The notes: a model not told the origin generated them from the letters alone. DNA of 64,000 nt from Aggregatibacter actinomycetemcomitans DSM 8324 (GCF_000372365.1 NZ_AQUU01000006.1:59834-123833), one strand, 5' to 3'; shown: positions 20,756 to 32,175, counted from the first letter of the stretch. Translations and numbers: made by a program.

Positions 20756-21997
20756 TTAAAATAATCCATAGACTACCGCTGAAATCGCAATGGACCCCAT
20801 GACAACCACAAATACGTTGCTGAGTCTGCCTCTGTAACGTCGCATGGCGGGTACGTTACGAATGGCATACATTGGCATGATGAACAAAATCATGGCGATA
20901 ATCGGGCCGCCCAACGATTCGATTAAACCAAGGATGCTCGGATTGCGAATAGCCACCAGCCAAAGGGTGATGAGGAAGAAAAGTGCGGTGCCATAATTCA
21001 GTGTTTTTCGATTGATGGTTTTGTTGTCGGTCATTTTTAAGTACAAGCCTTCCAACCCTTCACGGGCGCCCAAATAATGTCCGAAGAAGGAGCTGGTAAT
21101 GGCTAAAAACGCCACTAACGGGCCGAGGTAGGAAATATACGGGTTGTCGAATTTGTTGGCTAAATAAGACAAAATACTGATATTTTGTGCTTTCGCTTCG
21201 GTAAGCTCCGCCGGGGTTAAAGTCAATACGCAGCTGAACACAAAGAACATGACGAAAAATAACAAAATGGTTGCCGTGCCTTTCAATGTTTTGCTCGCGT
21301 GCTTTTCCGCCAAAACGGGATCTTGGTATTCCCGTTGTTGCGATTGCGAAAAGGCGGAAATGGCAGGAGAGTGGTTAAAAGAAAATACCAATACCGGAAT
21401 GGTGAGCCACAAGGTCATGATAAAGCCTTGAGTCGTCGGCATTTCCTGTAGCATAGAGGTGTTCCAGTTCGGAATCAGGTAAACCGATAAAGCGACAAGA
21501 ATGATGACTAACGGATAAACCAAGAATTCGGTGATTTTCAGCATCACTTTTTCATTCATCAGCATAATGGAAATTAATGTGGCGATGAGAACAAAAGAGA
21601 GCAGCACCCGATTCGGCGATGGCATGCCTAGCTGGTGGACGATAAAGGAGTCCACGGTGTTGGTGATGCCATTGCCATAAATTAACAAAATCGGAAAAAT
21701 CGCAAAAAAATACAGCAAGGTGATTAATTTCCCTGCTGTTTTACCGAAATGTTCCTCTACCACTTCGGTAATATCACTGCCCGGCTTGGCGGACGACAGC
21801 ACGAATCGGGATAAACCGCGATGTGCCAAATAAGTCATTGGTCCTACTAAAATCGCCATCACAATTAACGGCCAAAATCCCCCCATACCCGCATTAATCG
21901 GCAAAAACAGTACACCTGCTCCTACCGCCGTGCCAAACAGATTAAGCATCCAAATAATATCGAATTTACGCCATTTTTTTTCATTTTGATTTGACAT
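20756..21997 (-). CDS. sdaC: Serine/H+ symporter SdaC
   Basis: Inner-membrane amino acid permease of the hydroxy/aromatic amino acid (HAAAP) family, 413 residues, eleven or so membrane segments. The opening [26 protein letters not shown] and the stretch [21 protein letters not shown] are typical of SdaC/TdcC proteins. First gene of the sdaC-sdaA pair, with a GGAGACA site before the ATG. Confidence 0.95.
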   Translation of the reverse strand: MSNQNEKKWRKFDIIWMLNLFGTAVGAGVLFLPINAGMGGFWPLIVMAILVGPMTYLAHRGLSRFVLSSAKPGSDITEVVEEHFGKTAGKLITLLYFFAIFPILLIYGNGITNTVDSFIVHQLGMPSPNRVLLSFVLIATLISIMLMNEKVMLKITEFLVYPLVIILVALSVYLIPNWNTSMLQEMPTTQGFIMTLWLTIPVLVFSFNHSPAISAFSQSQQREYQDPVLAEKHASKTLKGTATILLFFVMFFVFSCVLTLTPAELTEAKAQNISILSYLANKFDNPYISYLGPLVAFLAITSSFFGHYLGAREGLEGLYLKMTDNKTINRKTLNYGTALFFLITLWLVAIRNPSILGLIESLGGPIIAMILFIMPMYAIRNVPAMRRYRGRLSNVFVVVMGSIAISAVVYGLF

Positions 21998-22153
21998 ATT
22001 GTCTCCTTTTATAAGTTATATTTATTTTTGCGCAGATAGTAGTACTGTTACGAAGGGAGTGCAAAAGGAATTTAAAAGATTTGTGATCGAAGTATAACTT
22101 TTAGAGATAATTTTGATAGTTTTGTAACAAGTTTTAATTTAACCTGTTAATAT

Positions 22154-22654
22154 TTAAACAACCCAATTTAACCGGGTTTTGCATTTACGGCAAAAATATA
22201 CTGCACCATCACGTTGAATTTTATTATGACGACGAATACTTAATTGATGGGTTTGACAGGCGCAACGGTAAGTGAAGGTTTTGCCTTGCACAGAGGTTAA
22301 ATCAAATTGATGGCGCACCTCAGCCGGCAGATGAAAAATCTCGGTCATCACAAACTGCCATTCTTTGCCGTGCGGTTGTACTCTGCCATAGTGTTGATAT
22401 ACCACCAAATGCGCCAATTCGTGTAGCACCACTTGATGAATAAATCTTTCGGTGTTTTCCAGTAATAAAGTGCGGTTAAATTTGATGGTGTTTTCCTGTA
22501 GGTATGCCAGCCCCGCTTTGCTGCCTTTTAATTCATAATTAATTTGCGGCATTGAAAAGGGTTGGTTGAAATGCGCTTCTGCCAGCTGTAAACCACTCTG
22601 TAAACGGCGCAGAATCTGCATTTTCAGGATGCGGAAATTTTCTTCTGTTTGCAT
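22154..22654 (-). CDS. sprT: SprT-family zinc metalloprotease-like protein
   Basis: 166 residues with the zinc-binding HExxH motif in [16 protein letters not shown] and a C-terminal zinc-ribbon (YRCACQ at the start, [12 protein letters not shown] at the end). This is the SprT domain seen in DNA-protein crosslink proteases such as Spartan; the bacterial protein has no settled substrate. It lies downstream of metK on the same strand but behind a strong inverted-USS terminator, so its expression may be separate. Confidence 0.92.
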   Translation of the reverse strand: MQTEENFRILKMQILRRLQSGLQLAEAHFNQPFSMPQINYELKGSKAGLAYLQENTIKFNRTLLLENTERFIHQVVLHELAHLVVYQHYGRVQPHGKEWQFVMTEIFHLPAEVRHQFDLTSVQGKTFTYRCACQTHQLSIRRHNKIQRDGAVYFCRKCKTRLNWVV

Positions 22655-22656
22655 AT

Positions 22657-22698
22657 AAAAGTGCGGTTAAAAAACGCGTTATTTTTTAACCGCACTTT
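22657..22698. terminator. Inverted-USS terminator after metK
   Basis: AAAAGTGCGGTTAAAAAA pairs with its near-perfect complement ending at 22698. It lies between the metK stop and the sprT start. Confidence 0.85.
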
Positions 22699-22722
22699 AT
22701 CACAACTTAATGATTTAATGTA

Positions 22723-23877
22723 TTATTTTAATCCTGCCGCAGCACGTAAATCTGCCGCACGATCGATTTTCTCCCACGGGAATTGCTCACGCCCGAAGTG
22801 ACCGTAAGCCGCCGTTTGGCGATAAATCGGTTGGATTAAATCTAACATTTTGATTAAACCGTATGGACGCAAATCAAAGAATTCGCGTATTAATTTCACC
22901 AATGATTCATCAGCCACTTTACCGGTGCCGAAGGTTTCGATCATGATGGAGGTCGGTTCGGCAACGCCGATAGCGTAAGACAGTTGGATTTCACAGCGAT
23001 CCGCCAAGCCCGCCGCGACGATATTTTTCGCTACATAACGGGCGGCATAAGCGGCGGAACGGTCAACTTTAGACGGATCCTTACCGGAAAATGCGCCGCC
23101 GCCATGGCGCGCCGCACCGCCGTAAGTATCGACGATGATTTTACGACCGGTTAAACCGCAGTCGCCCATCGGTCCGCCGATGACAAAACGACCGGTCGGG
23201 TTGATGAAATATTTGGTGTCTTTGGATAACCATTGGCTCGGTAAAATCGGTTTGATAATTTCTTCCATGACGCCTTCATGCAACTCTTTTGGGCTGATGG
23301 CCTCGGAATGCTGGGTGGAAAGCACCATGGCATCGATTCCGATGATGTTGTTGTCTTCATATTTAAAGGTCAATTGGCTTTTCGCATCAGGGCGCAACCA
23401 ATCTAATTTTCCGCTTTTGCGCACTTGTGCCTGGCGTTCCATTAAACGATGGGCATAGGTGATGGCGGCAGGCATGAATACATCGGTTTCATTGGTGGCA
23501 TACCCGAACATGATTCCTTGGTCGCCCGCGCCTTGATCCAACGGGTTTTCGCGATCTACACCTTGGTTGATGTCGGAAGATTGCTTACCGATGGCGTTTA
23601 ATACCGCGCAGGAACGACCGTCAAAGCCCATTTCGGAGCTGGTGTAACCAATCTCACAAATTACTTCACGGGCCAAGTTTTCAATATCCACCCACGCGGA
23701 AGTGGTGATTTCACCGCCCACCAACGCCATGCCGGTTTTGACATAGGTTTCGCAGGCAACGCGGGCTTTCGGGTCCTGTTTGATGATTTCGTCTAATACC
23801 GCATCAGAAATCTGATCGGCGATTTTATCCGGATGTCCTTCGGAAACGGATTCGGATGTAAATAAATATTGGCTCAT
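22723..23877 (-). CDS. metK: S-adenosylmethionine synthetase
   Basis: Forms S-adenosylmethionine from methionine and ATP; 384 residues, the usual length. Visible signatures: [18 protein letters not shown] near the N-terminus (ATP), [12 protein letters not shown], and the P-loop-like [19 protein letters not shown]. The ATG has an upstream TCCGGAGAAC site. A promoter and a possible MetJ operator are visible upstream. Flanked by rpsO upstream and sprT downstream, each with its own terminator. Confidence 0.98.
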   Translation of the reverse strand: MSQYLFTSESVSEGHPDKIADQISDAVLDEIIKQDPKARVACETYVKTGMALVGGEITTSAWVDIENLAREVICEIGYTSSEMGFDGRSCAVLNAIGKQSSDINQGVDRENPLDQGAGDQGIMFGYATNETDVFMPAAITYAHRLMERQAQVRKSGKLDWLRPDAKSQLTFKYEDNNIIGIDAMVLSTQHSEAISPKELHEGVMEEIIKPILPSQWLSKDTKYFINPTGRFVIGGPMGDCGLTGRKIIVDTYGGAARHGGGAFSGKDPSKVDRSAAYAARYVAKNIVAAGLADRCEIQLSYAIGVAEPTSIMIETFGTGKVADESLVKLIREFFDLRPYGLIKMLDLIQPIYRQTAAYGHFGREQFPWEKIDRAADLRAAAGLK

Positions 23878-23932
23878 TGTGTTCTCCGGAATGATGTTAA
23901 TTCAATGTAAATGTTAGCGTTTTTGGAAGTAT

Positions 23933-23976
23933 TTCCATCTAGACGGCTATAATACGCGTTTAGCTCAAAAATGCAA
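23933..23976 (-). promoter_or_regulatory. metK promoter with possible MetJ half-operator
   Basis: On the minus strand a -35 TTGCAT (23971-23976) and a -10 TATTAT (23949-23954) are separated by 16 bases. Directly downstream is AGCCGTCT (23941-23948), 7 of 8 matches to the MetJ box AGACGTCT. The next 8 bases match only half, so methionine repression is a guess. Confidence 0.4.
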
Positions 23977-24020
23977 CTTGGAAAGGGGAGAGTTTTGTCA
24001 GTTTGATGTAAATAATGAGG

Positions 24021-24060
24021 TGTATAAAAAAGAAAACCCCCAACAAACGTTGAGGGTTTC
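24021..24060 (-). terminator. Rho-independent terminator of rpsO
   Basis: On the minus strand AAACCCTCAAC pairs with GTTGGGGGTTTT (one G-T pair) around a short loop, followed by a T-rich run, 24 bases past the rpsO stop. Confidence 0.85.
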
Positions 24061-24084
24061 TACTAAAATAACAACCTAAAAAGA

Positions 24085-24354
24085 TTAGCGACGTAAACCT
24101 AAACGAGCGATTAAGCTGCTGTAAAGTTCAAGATTTGTACGTTTTAAGTAATCTAAAAGTTTACGACGACGGGAAACCATACGTAATAAACCGCGGCGAC
24201 CGTGGTGGTCTTTTTTGTGTTCCGCAAAGTGTGCTTGCAAATGGTTGATTTGTGCGGTTAATAAAGCGATTTGAACTTCGGAAGAACCGGTATCTTTACC
24301 ATCGCGACCATATTCAGCAACGATTTTTGCTTTTTGTTCAGTACTTAGAGACAT
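24085..24354 (-). CDS. rpsO: 30S ribosomal protein S15
   Basis: 89 residues, exactly the usual length. It binds 16S rRNA early in assembly of the 30S platform. The family core ([41 protein letters not shown]) is intact. It is transcribed alone here, with a GGAGT site upstream and a strong terminator after it; the pnp gene that often follows is not in the window. Confidence 0.99.
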   Translation of the reverse strand: MSLSTEQKAKIVAEYGRDGKDTGSSEVQIALLTAQINHLQAHFAEHKKDHHGRRGLLRMVSRRRKLLDYLKRTNLELYSSLIARLGLRR

Positions 24355-24449
24355 AATAACTCCTGATATGAGGTGGTTAATGATACATCGTTAGCCGATC
24401 TCTAATTCAGCTACGATAATAAGGAATGCAGATTCTAGCTATTGCGCGC

Positions 24450-25199
24450 TCAAAAAGCAACGAATTTATCCTCTAACAACGCATTTAATTGCGCGGCAAA
24501 TGCCGTTGGATTTTCCTGATGGGCGTTATGTCCCGCGTTAGGGATAACGGTTAAGTTAAGCTGATTTTCCAGTGCCATGTGTTTGAATTTATGATCCCGC
24601 TCGCCACAGAAATAATAAATGGGATAAGGGCTGTTTTTGACGGCAGAACGTAAATCCGGCTGTTTGGCAAGGGAGGTCGCCAACAGCATTTGTGCAATAT
24701 TCTCCCCGCAATTGGCTCGGCGTTTTTCGATGAGGGCGTTGCGTTGATGTTCGGTCAAATGGGCAAATACCGCCTGTTGATACCAGTCGTTCAGTACGGA
24801 TTCCGCCGTTTCATAGCGAAAACGTTGCGCCCAAAATACATCATTTTTCCACCGCACTTTTTTCGCTTGTTCATCGGTCAGCCCAAGATTACCGCCTTCA
24901 ATAATCAAGCCCAGCAGGTTGTATTTTTCACAGTTGCTATGAAGTGCGTAATACAGCGCAATCCGTCCGCCGAGCGAGTAACCGATTAAAAAATAAGGTT
25001 GATTCCCCACTGCCGATTGGATTTGTTGCGCCACATAAGCGCAGGCTTCGTCAAAATTTTTCGCAGGGTGGTTTTTGGCGCTGCCGTGCCACGGTAAATC
25101 CAGGGCAATGCAATGAAAGTGCGGTAGATTTTCCGTGAGTTTTTGCCAGTCGGCTTGCGTACCGAGTAAGCCGTGTAAAAAGACGAGATACGGTTTCAT
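24450..25199 (-). CDS. menH: 2-succinyl-6-hydroxy-2,4-cyclohexadiene-1-carboxylate synthase MenH
   Basis: Alpha/beta hydrolase that eliminates pyruvate from SEPHCHC in menaquinone synthesis. 249 residues. The nucleophile elbow GYSLGG and the C-terminal catalytic His in NAGHNAHQENP are visible, with the oxyanion region FLHGLLGTQADW near the N-terminus. It lies 52 bases after menD in the order menF-menD-menH, all on the minus strand. Confidence 0.93.
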   Translation of the reverse strand: MKPYLVFLHGLLGTQADWQKLTENLPHFHCIALDLPWHGSAKNHPAKNFDEACAYVAQQIQSAVGNQPYFLIGYSLGGRIALYYALHSNCEKYNLLGLIIEGGNLGLTDEQAKKVRWKNDVFWAQRFRYETAESVLNDWYQQAVFAHLTEHQRNALIEKRRANCGENIAQMLLATSLAKQPDLRSAVKNSPYPIYYFCGERDHKFKHMALENQLNLTVIPNAGHNAHQENPTAFAAQLNALLEDKFVAF

Positions 25200-25251
25200 A
25201 GAAGTTAAAAAAGCAAATTATCATGAAATAATTTGCTTTTGATGGTGTTAT

Positions 25252-26958
25252 TTATTCGCCGACGACAGCATAGCTGATTTGTTCGATTAGGCGTTTATAA
25301 ACGGTGCTGCCGTCATTCGGCGCCACTTTGATTTCGATGATGGTGGCTTCACGGCGTGAATAGGCTTGTTTCAGTACGGAACTCAAATCCGCCCAGGTGT
25401 AAGGGCGCGCATATTTTAAATCGAACATGGACGCCACTTGGGAAAATTCCGTGTGGTGCGGCATACGGTAGAATTTGTCTTTCACTTCCGCATCCACCGG
25501 CAACATATCGAAAATCGCCCCGCCGTTATTATTAATGATAAAAAGAATCGTCGGTTGGGTGATTTTTTTGAATAACGCCAGCGAGTTTAAATCATACAGC
25601 GCGGACGTGTCGCCCACTAACGCGACCACCGGCTGATTGGAACCGATACCGATGCCGGCGACGGTGGCAAGTAAACCGTCGATGCCGCTGGCGCCGCGAT
25701 TGGTGTAAATCGGATAGCCTTCCGGCAATTTGGTCAGTGCGTCCACCAAGCGCACAAATAAACTGTTGCCTAGGAAAAGTGCGCCGTTGTTCGGCAGCAG
25801 GCGTTCAATGTGGTGAGCTAAAGAGGCTTCGTTCAAATTGCCGCCCACTTGTTGCTCAATGAATGTGGCGCAGAATTTGGACAGTGCCAACGCTTCCAAC
25901 AGCCAAGGTTTTTGTCTTAACGGCGGGTGGGCACGTAACCAATGGTGAATTTTGGCAACAAAACGGGTATGGGAGTGATGATACGGATCCACGGCTTGCG
26001 GGTTTTCATCCACAATCCAATATTCGTTTTTAAATTCCGCTAAAAATTGATTAATGCGTTTACTGATAAAACGGCTGCCAAGTTGAATGACAATATCCGC
26101 TTGCAACATTTTTTGTTTTACCGTTTGATTGGCAAGCCAAATGTCGGCATAAGGCAGTGATGCTTCCACGCCCGATTGAATGTCGGTCAACAACACCCAG
26201 CCCATGGTATTTGCCCAGGCGGCGATACCCATGGCTTGTTCCGCCGGCATTCTGCCCGCCACGACAACACCGCGTTTGGTGCGCCAATGATCCCAATTCT
26301 CGTGAATGATCACTTCTTGGTGCAAGGCGGGATAAGTCGTCCAACTTTTATTTTGGCTTAACCAGCACTGAACCTGTGCCAGCCACGGATGAACGTCAAT
26401 TTCTTCCACATTGGCGTCATATAACGGTTCGGAGAACGGTACGTTAATGTGAATGACGCCGCCTTCTTCCGCCTGTTGATGACAAGCCTGTTCGATTTTG
26501 GAAATGAACCAGCTTGCCGCATAATCCTGGCTTGGGCGTGGTAAATTCAGGCTTGCCAGTGGGTAATCGGCAAACATATTTTCTTGTAAAATCGCTTGAT
26601 TGGCGCCGCATTCCCATAATTCCGGCGGGCGATCGGCGGTGAGCACGATGAGGTTTACATGGCTTTGGCGCGCTTCGATGATCGCCGGGTATAAATTCGC
26701 ACCAGCCGTGCCGGAGGTGACAATAACGGCGACGGGTTTTTTGGTGGCTTTCGCCACACCAAGAGCAAAAAATCCCAAGCCGCGTTCGTCGAAGTGCGTG
26801 TGGCAAAGGGCGCGGTTGGCGTTTTGTAAACGGACGGCTTCCAATGTCAGCGGGGTCGAACGCGAACCGGGCGCGATACAAAAGTGGGACACGCCTTGAC
26901 GCACAAGGGTTTCCAAGATCACTTTCGACCAACAACGATTAAATACGCTTACTGACAT
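25252..26958 (-). CDS. menD: SEPHCHC synthase MenD
   Basis: Thiamine-diphosphate enzyme that adds the succinic semialdehyde unit from 2-oxoglutarate to isochorismate, the committed step to menaquinone. 568 residues. The ThDP/Mg motif lies in VALVGDTSALYDLNSLAL and INNNGGAIFDMLP; the N-terminal pyrimidine domain has CIAPGSRSTPL and HTHFDERGLGFFALG. Its start overlaps the end of menF by 10 bases, so translation is probably coupled. Confidence 0.97.
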   Translation of the reverse strand: MSVSVFNRCWSKVILETLVRQGVSHFCIAPGSRSTPLTLEAVRLQNANRALCHTHFDERGLGFFALGVAKATKKPVAVIVTSGTAGANLYPAIIEARQSHVNLIVLTADRPPELWECGANQAILQENMFADYPLASLNLPRPSQDYAASWFISKIEQACHQQAEEGGVIHINVPFSEPLYDANVEEIDVHPWLAQVQCWLSQNKSWTTYPALHQEVIIHENWDHWRTKRGVVVAGRMPAEQAMGIAAWANTMGWVLLTDIQSGVEASLPYADIWLANQTVKQKMLQADIVIQLGSRFISKRINQFLAEFKNEYWIVDENPQAVDPYHHSHTRFVAKIHHWLRAHPPLRQKPWLLEALALSKFCATFIEQQVGGNLNEASLAHHIERLLPNNGALFLGNSLFVRLVDALTKLPEGYPIYTNRGASGIDGLLATVAGIGIGSNQPVVALVGDTSALYDLNSLALFKKITQPTILFIINNNGGAIFDMLPVDAEVKDKFYRMPHHTEFSQVASMFDLKYARPYTWADLSSVLKQAYSRREATIIEIKVAPNDGSTVYKRLIEQISYAVVGE

Positions 26959-28253
26959 TTTTTCTCTCCGTTTTTAGATTCCGTTATTTGTAACAATGAG
27001 ATTAAACCGGCGGCTTTACGTTCGATTTCCTGCCATTCTAGCAAGGGAACAGACCCTTCAACAATACCGGCACCGGCAAAAACGCGAATTTTGTCCGCTT
27101 CAATAAAGGCGGAACGAATGGTTACGCAAAATTCGGCTCGCCCCCGATTAAAAAATCCCAACGTGCCTGCATACCAGCTCCGATCGTAATTTTCAATTTG
27201 TGCCAATAAGGTTTTGGCGCTTTGTTGTGGCAAACCGGCAACGGCAGCAGTGGGATGAATGGCTTTTAAACAATCCAGATCAGTGCAGTTTTCCGTTAAA
27301 AGTGCGGTGATTTCGCGGCGTAAATGTTGAACCCGACGCAGCGGCTTCAAACCGATCTCACCGAGCTGAATCTGTTTGGCAAAGGCGCTTAGATTGGCGC
27401 AAATGCCTTCGGCAACCAGCTGATTTTCATGAATATTTTTCCTATCCCGCAAGAGCCATTGCGCCTGTTGGCGGTTTTCTGCGGGGTCGTCGCTCACCAA
27501 TGCCGTGCCTGCCAAGGCTTCGGTAGTGAGCCGGCGCTGATGGCGTGCGTATAGGCGTTCCGGCGTAGAGCCAAGAAAAACGGAAGAAGGGCTTTTCGCC
27601 AATAGAAAATGATAACAACCGTGATTATGGGCTTCGCTTTTGGCGAGAAAATCCTGTGCATTTAATGGCGCGTTAAGATGAAATGTGGTTTCATTCGCCA
27701 GCACCAGTTTGTCCACATAGCCGCTTCTGATTTGCGCTAACGCCTGTTCTACCCAATGTTGCCAGCGGGCTTGGTCGGCTTGTCGGTGGGATAAGGTCGC
27801 TTTACTTTGCACATCCAAAAGTGCGGTGGTTTTTTCCAGCGTTTTTAAGAACGTCAGTGCCTGCTGCTTGCTTTCTTTGAAATCGGCGTGATCGATAAAC
27901 ACTTTCACCGTAAGCCGATATTGCGTTTGTTCCAACAGCAGTTGCGGCAGGAAAAAATAGGTGTCGCCGTTAAAGGTCATGCCGCCGAATAAAGACAAAT
28001 CAGCGTGTTCAATAAAATGTTGGGCGGCAATCAATTGATCAAAGGCGCGCACTTCGCCGATGGCGGCAAAAGCCGATTCGCCTTGTTGTAATTTGAAATA
28101 GCACTGCGGATAGTGTGGCTGCGCTTTTAGCCAGGCAAGTAAATTAACGCTGCCTTCGACCTGCGCCGAGCAAACCGAAATAGCATGTTGTTCTGATTCT
28201 AATTGATGAATTTGGCTGATTAACTGCGCTTTTATTGATTGCAAACTATCCAT
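26949..28253 (-). CDS. menF: Isochorismate synthase MenF
   Basis: Chorismate-utilising enzyme that isomerises chorismate to isochorismate, first step to menaquinone. 434 residues. The C-terminal domain shows the family signatures: LVLANETTFHL, FLGSTPERLYARHQRRLTTEALAGTA, HPTAAVAGLPQQ and FAGAGIVEGSVPLLEW. It opens the menF-menD-menH operon and is divergent from alaA. Menaquinol made by this pathway is the likely electron donor to the NrfCD proteins encoded about 26 kb further on. Confidence 0.96.
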   Translation of the reverse strand: MDSLQSIKAQLISQIHQLESEQHAISVCSAQVEGSVNLLAWLKAQPHYPQCYFKLQQGESAFAAIGEVRAFDQLIAAQHFIEHADLSLFGGMTFNGDTYFFLPQLLLEQTQYRLTVKVFIDHADFKESKQQALTFLKTLEKTTALLDVQSKATLSHRQADQARWQHWVEQALAQIRSGYVDKLVLANETTFHLNAPLNAQDFLAKSEAHNHGCYHFLLAKSPSSVFLGSTPERLYARHQRRLTTEALAGTALVSDDPAENRQQAQWLLRDRKNIHENQLVAEGICANLSAFAKQIQLGEIGLKPLRRVQHLRREITALLTENCTDLDCLKAIHPTAAVAGLPQQSAKTLLAQIENYDRSWYAGTLGFFNRGRAEFCVTIRSAFIEADKIRVFAGAGIVEGSVPLLEWQEIERKAAGLISLLQITESKNGEKKCQ

Positions 28254-28369
28254 TTTGAAAAAGCATTGTCTTTACTAGGAAAATAAGTTAAAAATAAACC
28301 GTAATTCTACCGCACTTTGCGGGAATTTTTCACAAAATATTTCATTTCTTAATCACTAAGGTCGAAACT

Positions 28370-29584
28370 ATGGAACGCTTTCCGAAATCCGATAAATTAG
28401 AGCACGTTTGTTATGATATTCGCGGGCCTGTGCATAAAGAGGCACTGCGTCTCGAAGAAGAAGGGCATAAAATTTTAAAATTGAATATCGGCAACCCCGC
28501 GCCGTTCGGTTTCGAAGCGCCTGATGAGATTTTGGTGGATGTGTTGCGTAATTTGCCGTCGGCGCAAGGGTATTGCGATTCCAAGGGGCTTTATTCGGCG
28601 CGTAAAGCCATTGTGCAATATTATCAATCGAAAGATATTCGTAACGTAACGGTAAACGATGTGTATATCGGCAACGGTGTGTCTGAGTTGATTACTATGG
28701 CAATGCAGGCGTTGCTGAATGACGGTGATGAAGTGTTGATCCCGATGCCGGATTATCCGTTATGGACGGCGGCGGCGACCTTGGCGGGCGGCAAAGCGGT
28801 GCATTATTTGTGTGATGAACAGGCGGATTGGTCCCCCGATGTGGAAGACATTAAAAGCAAAATTACTTCGCGTACCAAAGCCATTGTGATTATCAACCCG
28901 AACAACCCGACGGGAGCAGTGTACAGCAAAGACTTGTTATTGGACATTGTGGACGTGGCGCGTCAGCATAACCTGATTATCTTTGCCGATGAAATTTACG
29001 ACAAAATTTTATACGACGGCGCAGTGCATCATCATATCGCCGCCTTGGCGCCGGATTTATTAACGGTGACGTTGAACGGGTTGTCAAAAGCCTATCGGGT
29101 TGCCGGTTTCCGTCAAGGTTGGATGATTTTGAACGGACCGAAAAAACACGCCAGAGGTTACATTGAAGGTTTGGATATGCTGGCGTCTATGCGTTTGTGC
29201 GCCAATGTGCCGATGCAGCACGCCATTCAAACCGCCTTGGGCGGCTACCAAAGCATTAACGAATTTATCCTGCCGGGCGGGCGTTTGTTGGAACAACGGA
29301 ATAAAGCCTACGAATTAATTAATCAGATTCCGGGCATCAGCTGTACCAAACCGATGGGCGCGTTGTATATGTTCCCGAAAATCGACATCAAAAAATTCAA
29401 TATGTATGACGATGAAAAAATGGTGTTCGATTTATTGGCGCAGGAAAAAGTGTTGTTGGTACACGGGCGCGGCTTTAACTGGCATTCACCGGATCACTTC
29501 CGTATTGTTACATTGCCGTATGTGCATCAAATTGAAGAGGCATTGGACAAATTCGCCGGATTCTTGTCTCATTATCATCAATAA
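28370..29584 (+). CDS. alaA: Glutamate-pyruvate aminotransferase AlaA
   Basis: PLP-dependent class I aminotransferase making alanine from pyruvate and glutamate. 404 residues. The PLP lysine lies in TLNGLSKAYRVAGFRQGW; upstream are NPNNPTGAVYS and FADEIYDKILYDG. Length and ends match the enteric AlaA (YfbQ) group. It is single and convergent with fadR, with a shared USS hairpin at 29633-29706. Confidence 0.93.
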   Translation: MERFPKSDKLEHVCYDIRGPVHKEALRLEEEGHKILKLNIGNPAPFGFEAPDEILVDVLRNLPSAQGYCDSKGLYSARKAIVQYYQSKDIRNVTVNDVYIGNGVSELITMAMQALLNDGDEVLIPMPDYPLWTAAATLAGGKAVHYLCDEQADWSPDVEDIKSKITSRTKAIVIINPNNPTGAVYSKDLLLDIVDVARQHNLIIFADEIYDKILYDGAVHHHIAALAPDLLTVTLNGLSKAYRVAGFRQGWMILNGPKKHARGYIEGLDMLASMRLCANVPMQHAIQTALGGYQSINEFILPGGRLLEQRNKAYELINQIPGISCTKPMGALYMFPKIDIKKFNMYDDEKMVFDLLAQEKVLLVHGRGFNWHSPDHFRIVTLPYVHQIEEALDKFAGFLSHYHQ

Positions 29585-29632
29585 GAACCATCAAACAGGA
29601 ACCAGGATAATTCGGGGTTTCTTTTGAACTTG

Positions 29633-29706
29633 AAAAGTGCGGTGGTTTTTATCAGTGTTTTTCAGCATGATAAAGAAAAAACACCGAAAAAAACTACCGC
29701 ACTTTT
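29633..29706. terminator. Nested inverted-USS terminator between alaA and fadR
   Basis: The outer arms are AAGTGCGGTGGTTTTT and AAAAAAACTACCGCACTT. An inner pair, GTGTTTTT with AAAAAACAC, encloses a short loop. The right arm reaches the fadR stop codon. Confidence 0.8.
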
Positions 29707-30436
29707 ATGTATACTCGCTGAAATCTTTCGGTAAAAACTCCTGCATTTTCGTCCATTGTGCGCTGCTTTCTTTGCCGTATTGTAAAATGCAAGGAGCGAC
29801 TTCTTCGATGCTTTGGCGCTGGCAAATATCCCTTAGGTTGAAGTAAAACCGTCTTGCTAATTCTCGTGCTTCGGCGCTTTGAAAATAGAATAAACCGATT
29901 CTGGTATATAAACTTTTAAAGCTGTTCAAAATCAATCCGTAAACGGGATTATCGGAAGCAAAAGCCAGATTGCGAAATACGTCATAGTCGAATTTTGTAT
30001 AGTCTTCCGCGGTATCTTCCAAGTTGTCCATCGGGTGAAGGATATGCAGAGAACGCTCGGGTGCACGTTTAAAGGCTTTCGGAATGTAGATCATGGAGAT
30101 GTCGGTGCGCGCGGAACGCATATTGGCAGTCAGCGAAGGCAGGCGTGAACCGTCAAGTTGGATCATGGTTTCCAGAATGTTTAAACCTGAGGTTTCCCAA
30201 ATATCATTAACTTTGGTGGGTTTGCCATGTTGGATATTTAACCAGCCATCACGTGCCAATCGTTGCAAAACTTCACGCAGGGTGGTGCGGGTAACACCGA
30301 TTTTGTCGGCCAATTCACGTTCTGCCGGTAAATCCGAACCGGGTGGGAAATGATTATTCCAAATGCTTTTTACAATGTATTCTTCTGCTAATGCCGCCGG
30401 GCTTTGTGCTTTCAGAAGGGGGGAATTGTTATTCAT
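29705..30436 (-). CDS. fadR: Fatty acid metabolism regulator FadR
   Basis: GntR-family acyl-CoA-responsive regulator, activator of unsaturated fatty acid synthesis and repressor of fatty acid breakdown. 243 residues. The winged-helix DNA-binding domain is at about 30-80 ([44 protein letters not shown]); the rest is the all-helical acyl-CoA domain. It is divergent from nhaB, the same arrangement as in E. coli and Haemophilus. Confidence 0.95.
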   Translation of the reverse strand: MNNNSPLLKAQSPAALAEEYIVKSIWNNHFPPGSDLPAERELADKIGVTRTTLREVLQRLARDGWLNIQHGKPTKVNDIWETSGLNILETMIQLDGSRLPSLTANMRSARTDISMIYIPKAFKRAPERSLHILHPMDNLEDTAEDYTKFDYDVFRNLAFASDNPVYGLILNSFKSLYTRIGLFYFQSAEARELARRFYFNLRDICQRQSIEEVAPCILQYGKESSAQWTKMQEFLPKDFSEYT

Positions 30437-30630
30437 AGTAATTCGGTATTATCAGTAGTTATCAAATAAAAAACGGCTTTATTATCGTTGAAACGACTAT
30501 ACATTACAATTAGATAATTATTTTTTAAATTCGTTGACATCATCTGCTATTTTTGACACAGTTTAGCGCTGAACTACCTTGAACGGTATTAGGTTAATAT
30601 ATTGTTAATTAAGAAATTAAGGTCAACTTT

Positions 30631-32175
30631 ATGGATAGTAATTATACACAGGCATTTTTTAAAAACTTTCTTGGTTCTAGCCCGGGCTGGTATAAAATAG
30701 CGATCGTCGCATTTCTTGTCATTAATCCCGTCTTATTTGCTATTTCACCTTTTTGGGCGGGGTGGTTATTAGTCATTGAATTCATTTTCACCCTAGCTAT
30801 GGCGCTAAAATGTTATCCGTTACAGCCCGGCGGGTTACTTGCCATTGAAGCGGTATTTATAGGAATGACAAATCCTGCCCACATTAAAGCAGAAGTGCTG
30901 GCAAATTTTGAAGTGATTTTGCTCTTGATGTTTATGGTGGCAGGAATTTACTTCATGAAACAATTGTTGCTTTTCGTGTTTACTAAGCTTCTTCTTAATA
31001 TTCATTCCAAATTGGTGCTTTCTTTATCTTTCTGTTTTAGTGCCGCGTTTTTATCTGCCTTCTTAGATGCGCTAACCGTAGTGGCTGTCATTATCAGCGT
31101 GGCTATGGGGTTTTATGGGGTATATCACAAAGTGGCATCGGGGGGTACATTCTACGATCCTACCGATATTACTAATGATGAGAAAATCGGTAAAGATCGT
31201 GAAACTTTAGAGGAGTTTCGGGCATTTCTGCGTAATTTGATGATGCATTCCTGTGTAGGTACTGCGCTCGGTGGTGTAATGACCATGGTGGGCGAACCAC
31301 AGAATTTAATCATTGCGGAACAGTCGGGTTGGAATTTTGTTGAATTCTTTTTTCGTATGGTGCCGGTGACGATTCCGGTCTTTTTATTCGGATTACTAAC
31401 CTGCGTAGTAATAGAAAAGTTTCATCTCTTTGGTTATGGCGCGAAATTACCAAATCAAGTATGGATGGTTTTATCTGAATTTGATAAAGCCAGTATGAAA
31501 AAAATGACCAAGCAGGAGCGTTTGAAGCTTATCGCGCAGGCAATTGTCGGGATTTGGTTGATTATCGGTTTAGCATTCCACTTGGCGTCTGTCGGTTTAA
31601 TCGGTTTAAGTGTCATTATTTTTTGTACCGCACTTTGTGGTGTTACCAGCGAACATGCATTGGGTAAAGCATTCCAGGAATCTTTGCCGTTTACTGCACT
31701 ACTGGTTGTGTTCTTTACCGTAGTTGCCGTGATTATTGACCAAAAACTGTTTGCGCCGATTATTCATTACGTTTTATCTTCAGAGGAAACTGTTCAGTTA
31801 ACTTTATTCTACGCCTTTAATGGTTTGTTATCCGCTATTTCCGATAACGTGTTCGTTGCAACGGTTTATATCAATGAAGCAAAAAATGCGTTAACTGCTA
31901 ATGTGATTCCGCCACATCAATTTGAATTGTTGGCGGTAGCGATTAATACCGGTACCAACCTGCCTTCTGTAGCGACACCAAACGGACAGGCTGCGTTCTT
32001 ATTCTTATTGACTTCCTCTTTGGCGCCCCTAATCAACCTCTCTTATGGTAGAATGGTTTACATGGCGTTGCCTTATACTATTGTGTTGTCGTTAGTGGGT
32101 TTGTTCGCCGTGGAATATATTTTACCGCCGATGACTATTTGGCTGGCAAACTTAGGCTTGATCATGCCGATTTAA
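30631..32175 (+). CDS. nhaB: Na+/H+ antiporter NhaB
   Basis: Inner-membrane sodium-proton antiporter, 514 residues with about twelve hydrophobic segments. The sequence [21 protein letters not shown], and later [24 protein letters not shown], are characteristic of NhaB. A USS in frame reads as CTALCG within a membrane segment. It lies 23 bases upstream of dsbB, the usual pairing. Confidence 0.96.
   Translation: MDSNYTQAFFKNFLGSSPGWYKIAIVAFLVINPVLFAISPFWAGWLLVIEFIFTLAMALKCYPLQPGGLLAIEAVFIGMTNPAHIKAEVLANFEVILLLMFMVAGIYFMKQLLLFVFTKLLLNIHSKLVLSLSFCFSAAFLSAFLDALTVVAVIISVAMGFYGVYHKVASGGTFYDPTDITNDEKIGKDRETLEEFRAFLRNLMMHSCVGTALGGVMTMVGEPQNLIIAEQSGWNFVEFFFRMVPVTIPVFLFGLLTCVVIEKFHLFGYGAKLPNQVWMVLSEFDKASMKKMTKQERLKLIAQAIVGIWLIIGLAFHLASVGLIGLSVIIFCTALCGVTSEHALGKAFQESLPFTALLVVFFTVVAVIIDQKLFAPIIHYVLSSEETVQLTLFYAFNGLLSAISDNVFVATVYINEAKNALTANVIPPHQFELLAVAINTGTNLPSVATPNGQAAFLFLLTSSLAPLINLSYGRMVYMALPYTIVLSLVGLFAVEYILPPMTIWLANLGLIMPI

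Noticed and set aside
23878..23976. SAM riboswitch before metK
   Set aside because: The leader is short and lacks the paired elements of known SAM riboswitches; a MetJ-type site is the better guess.
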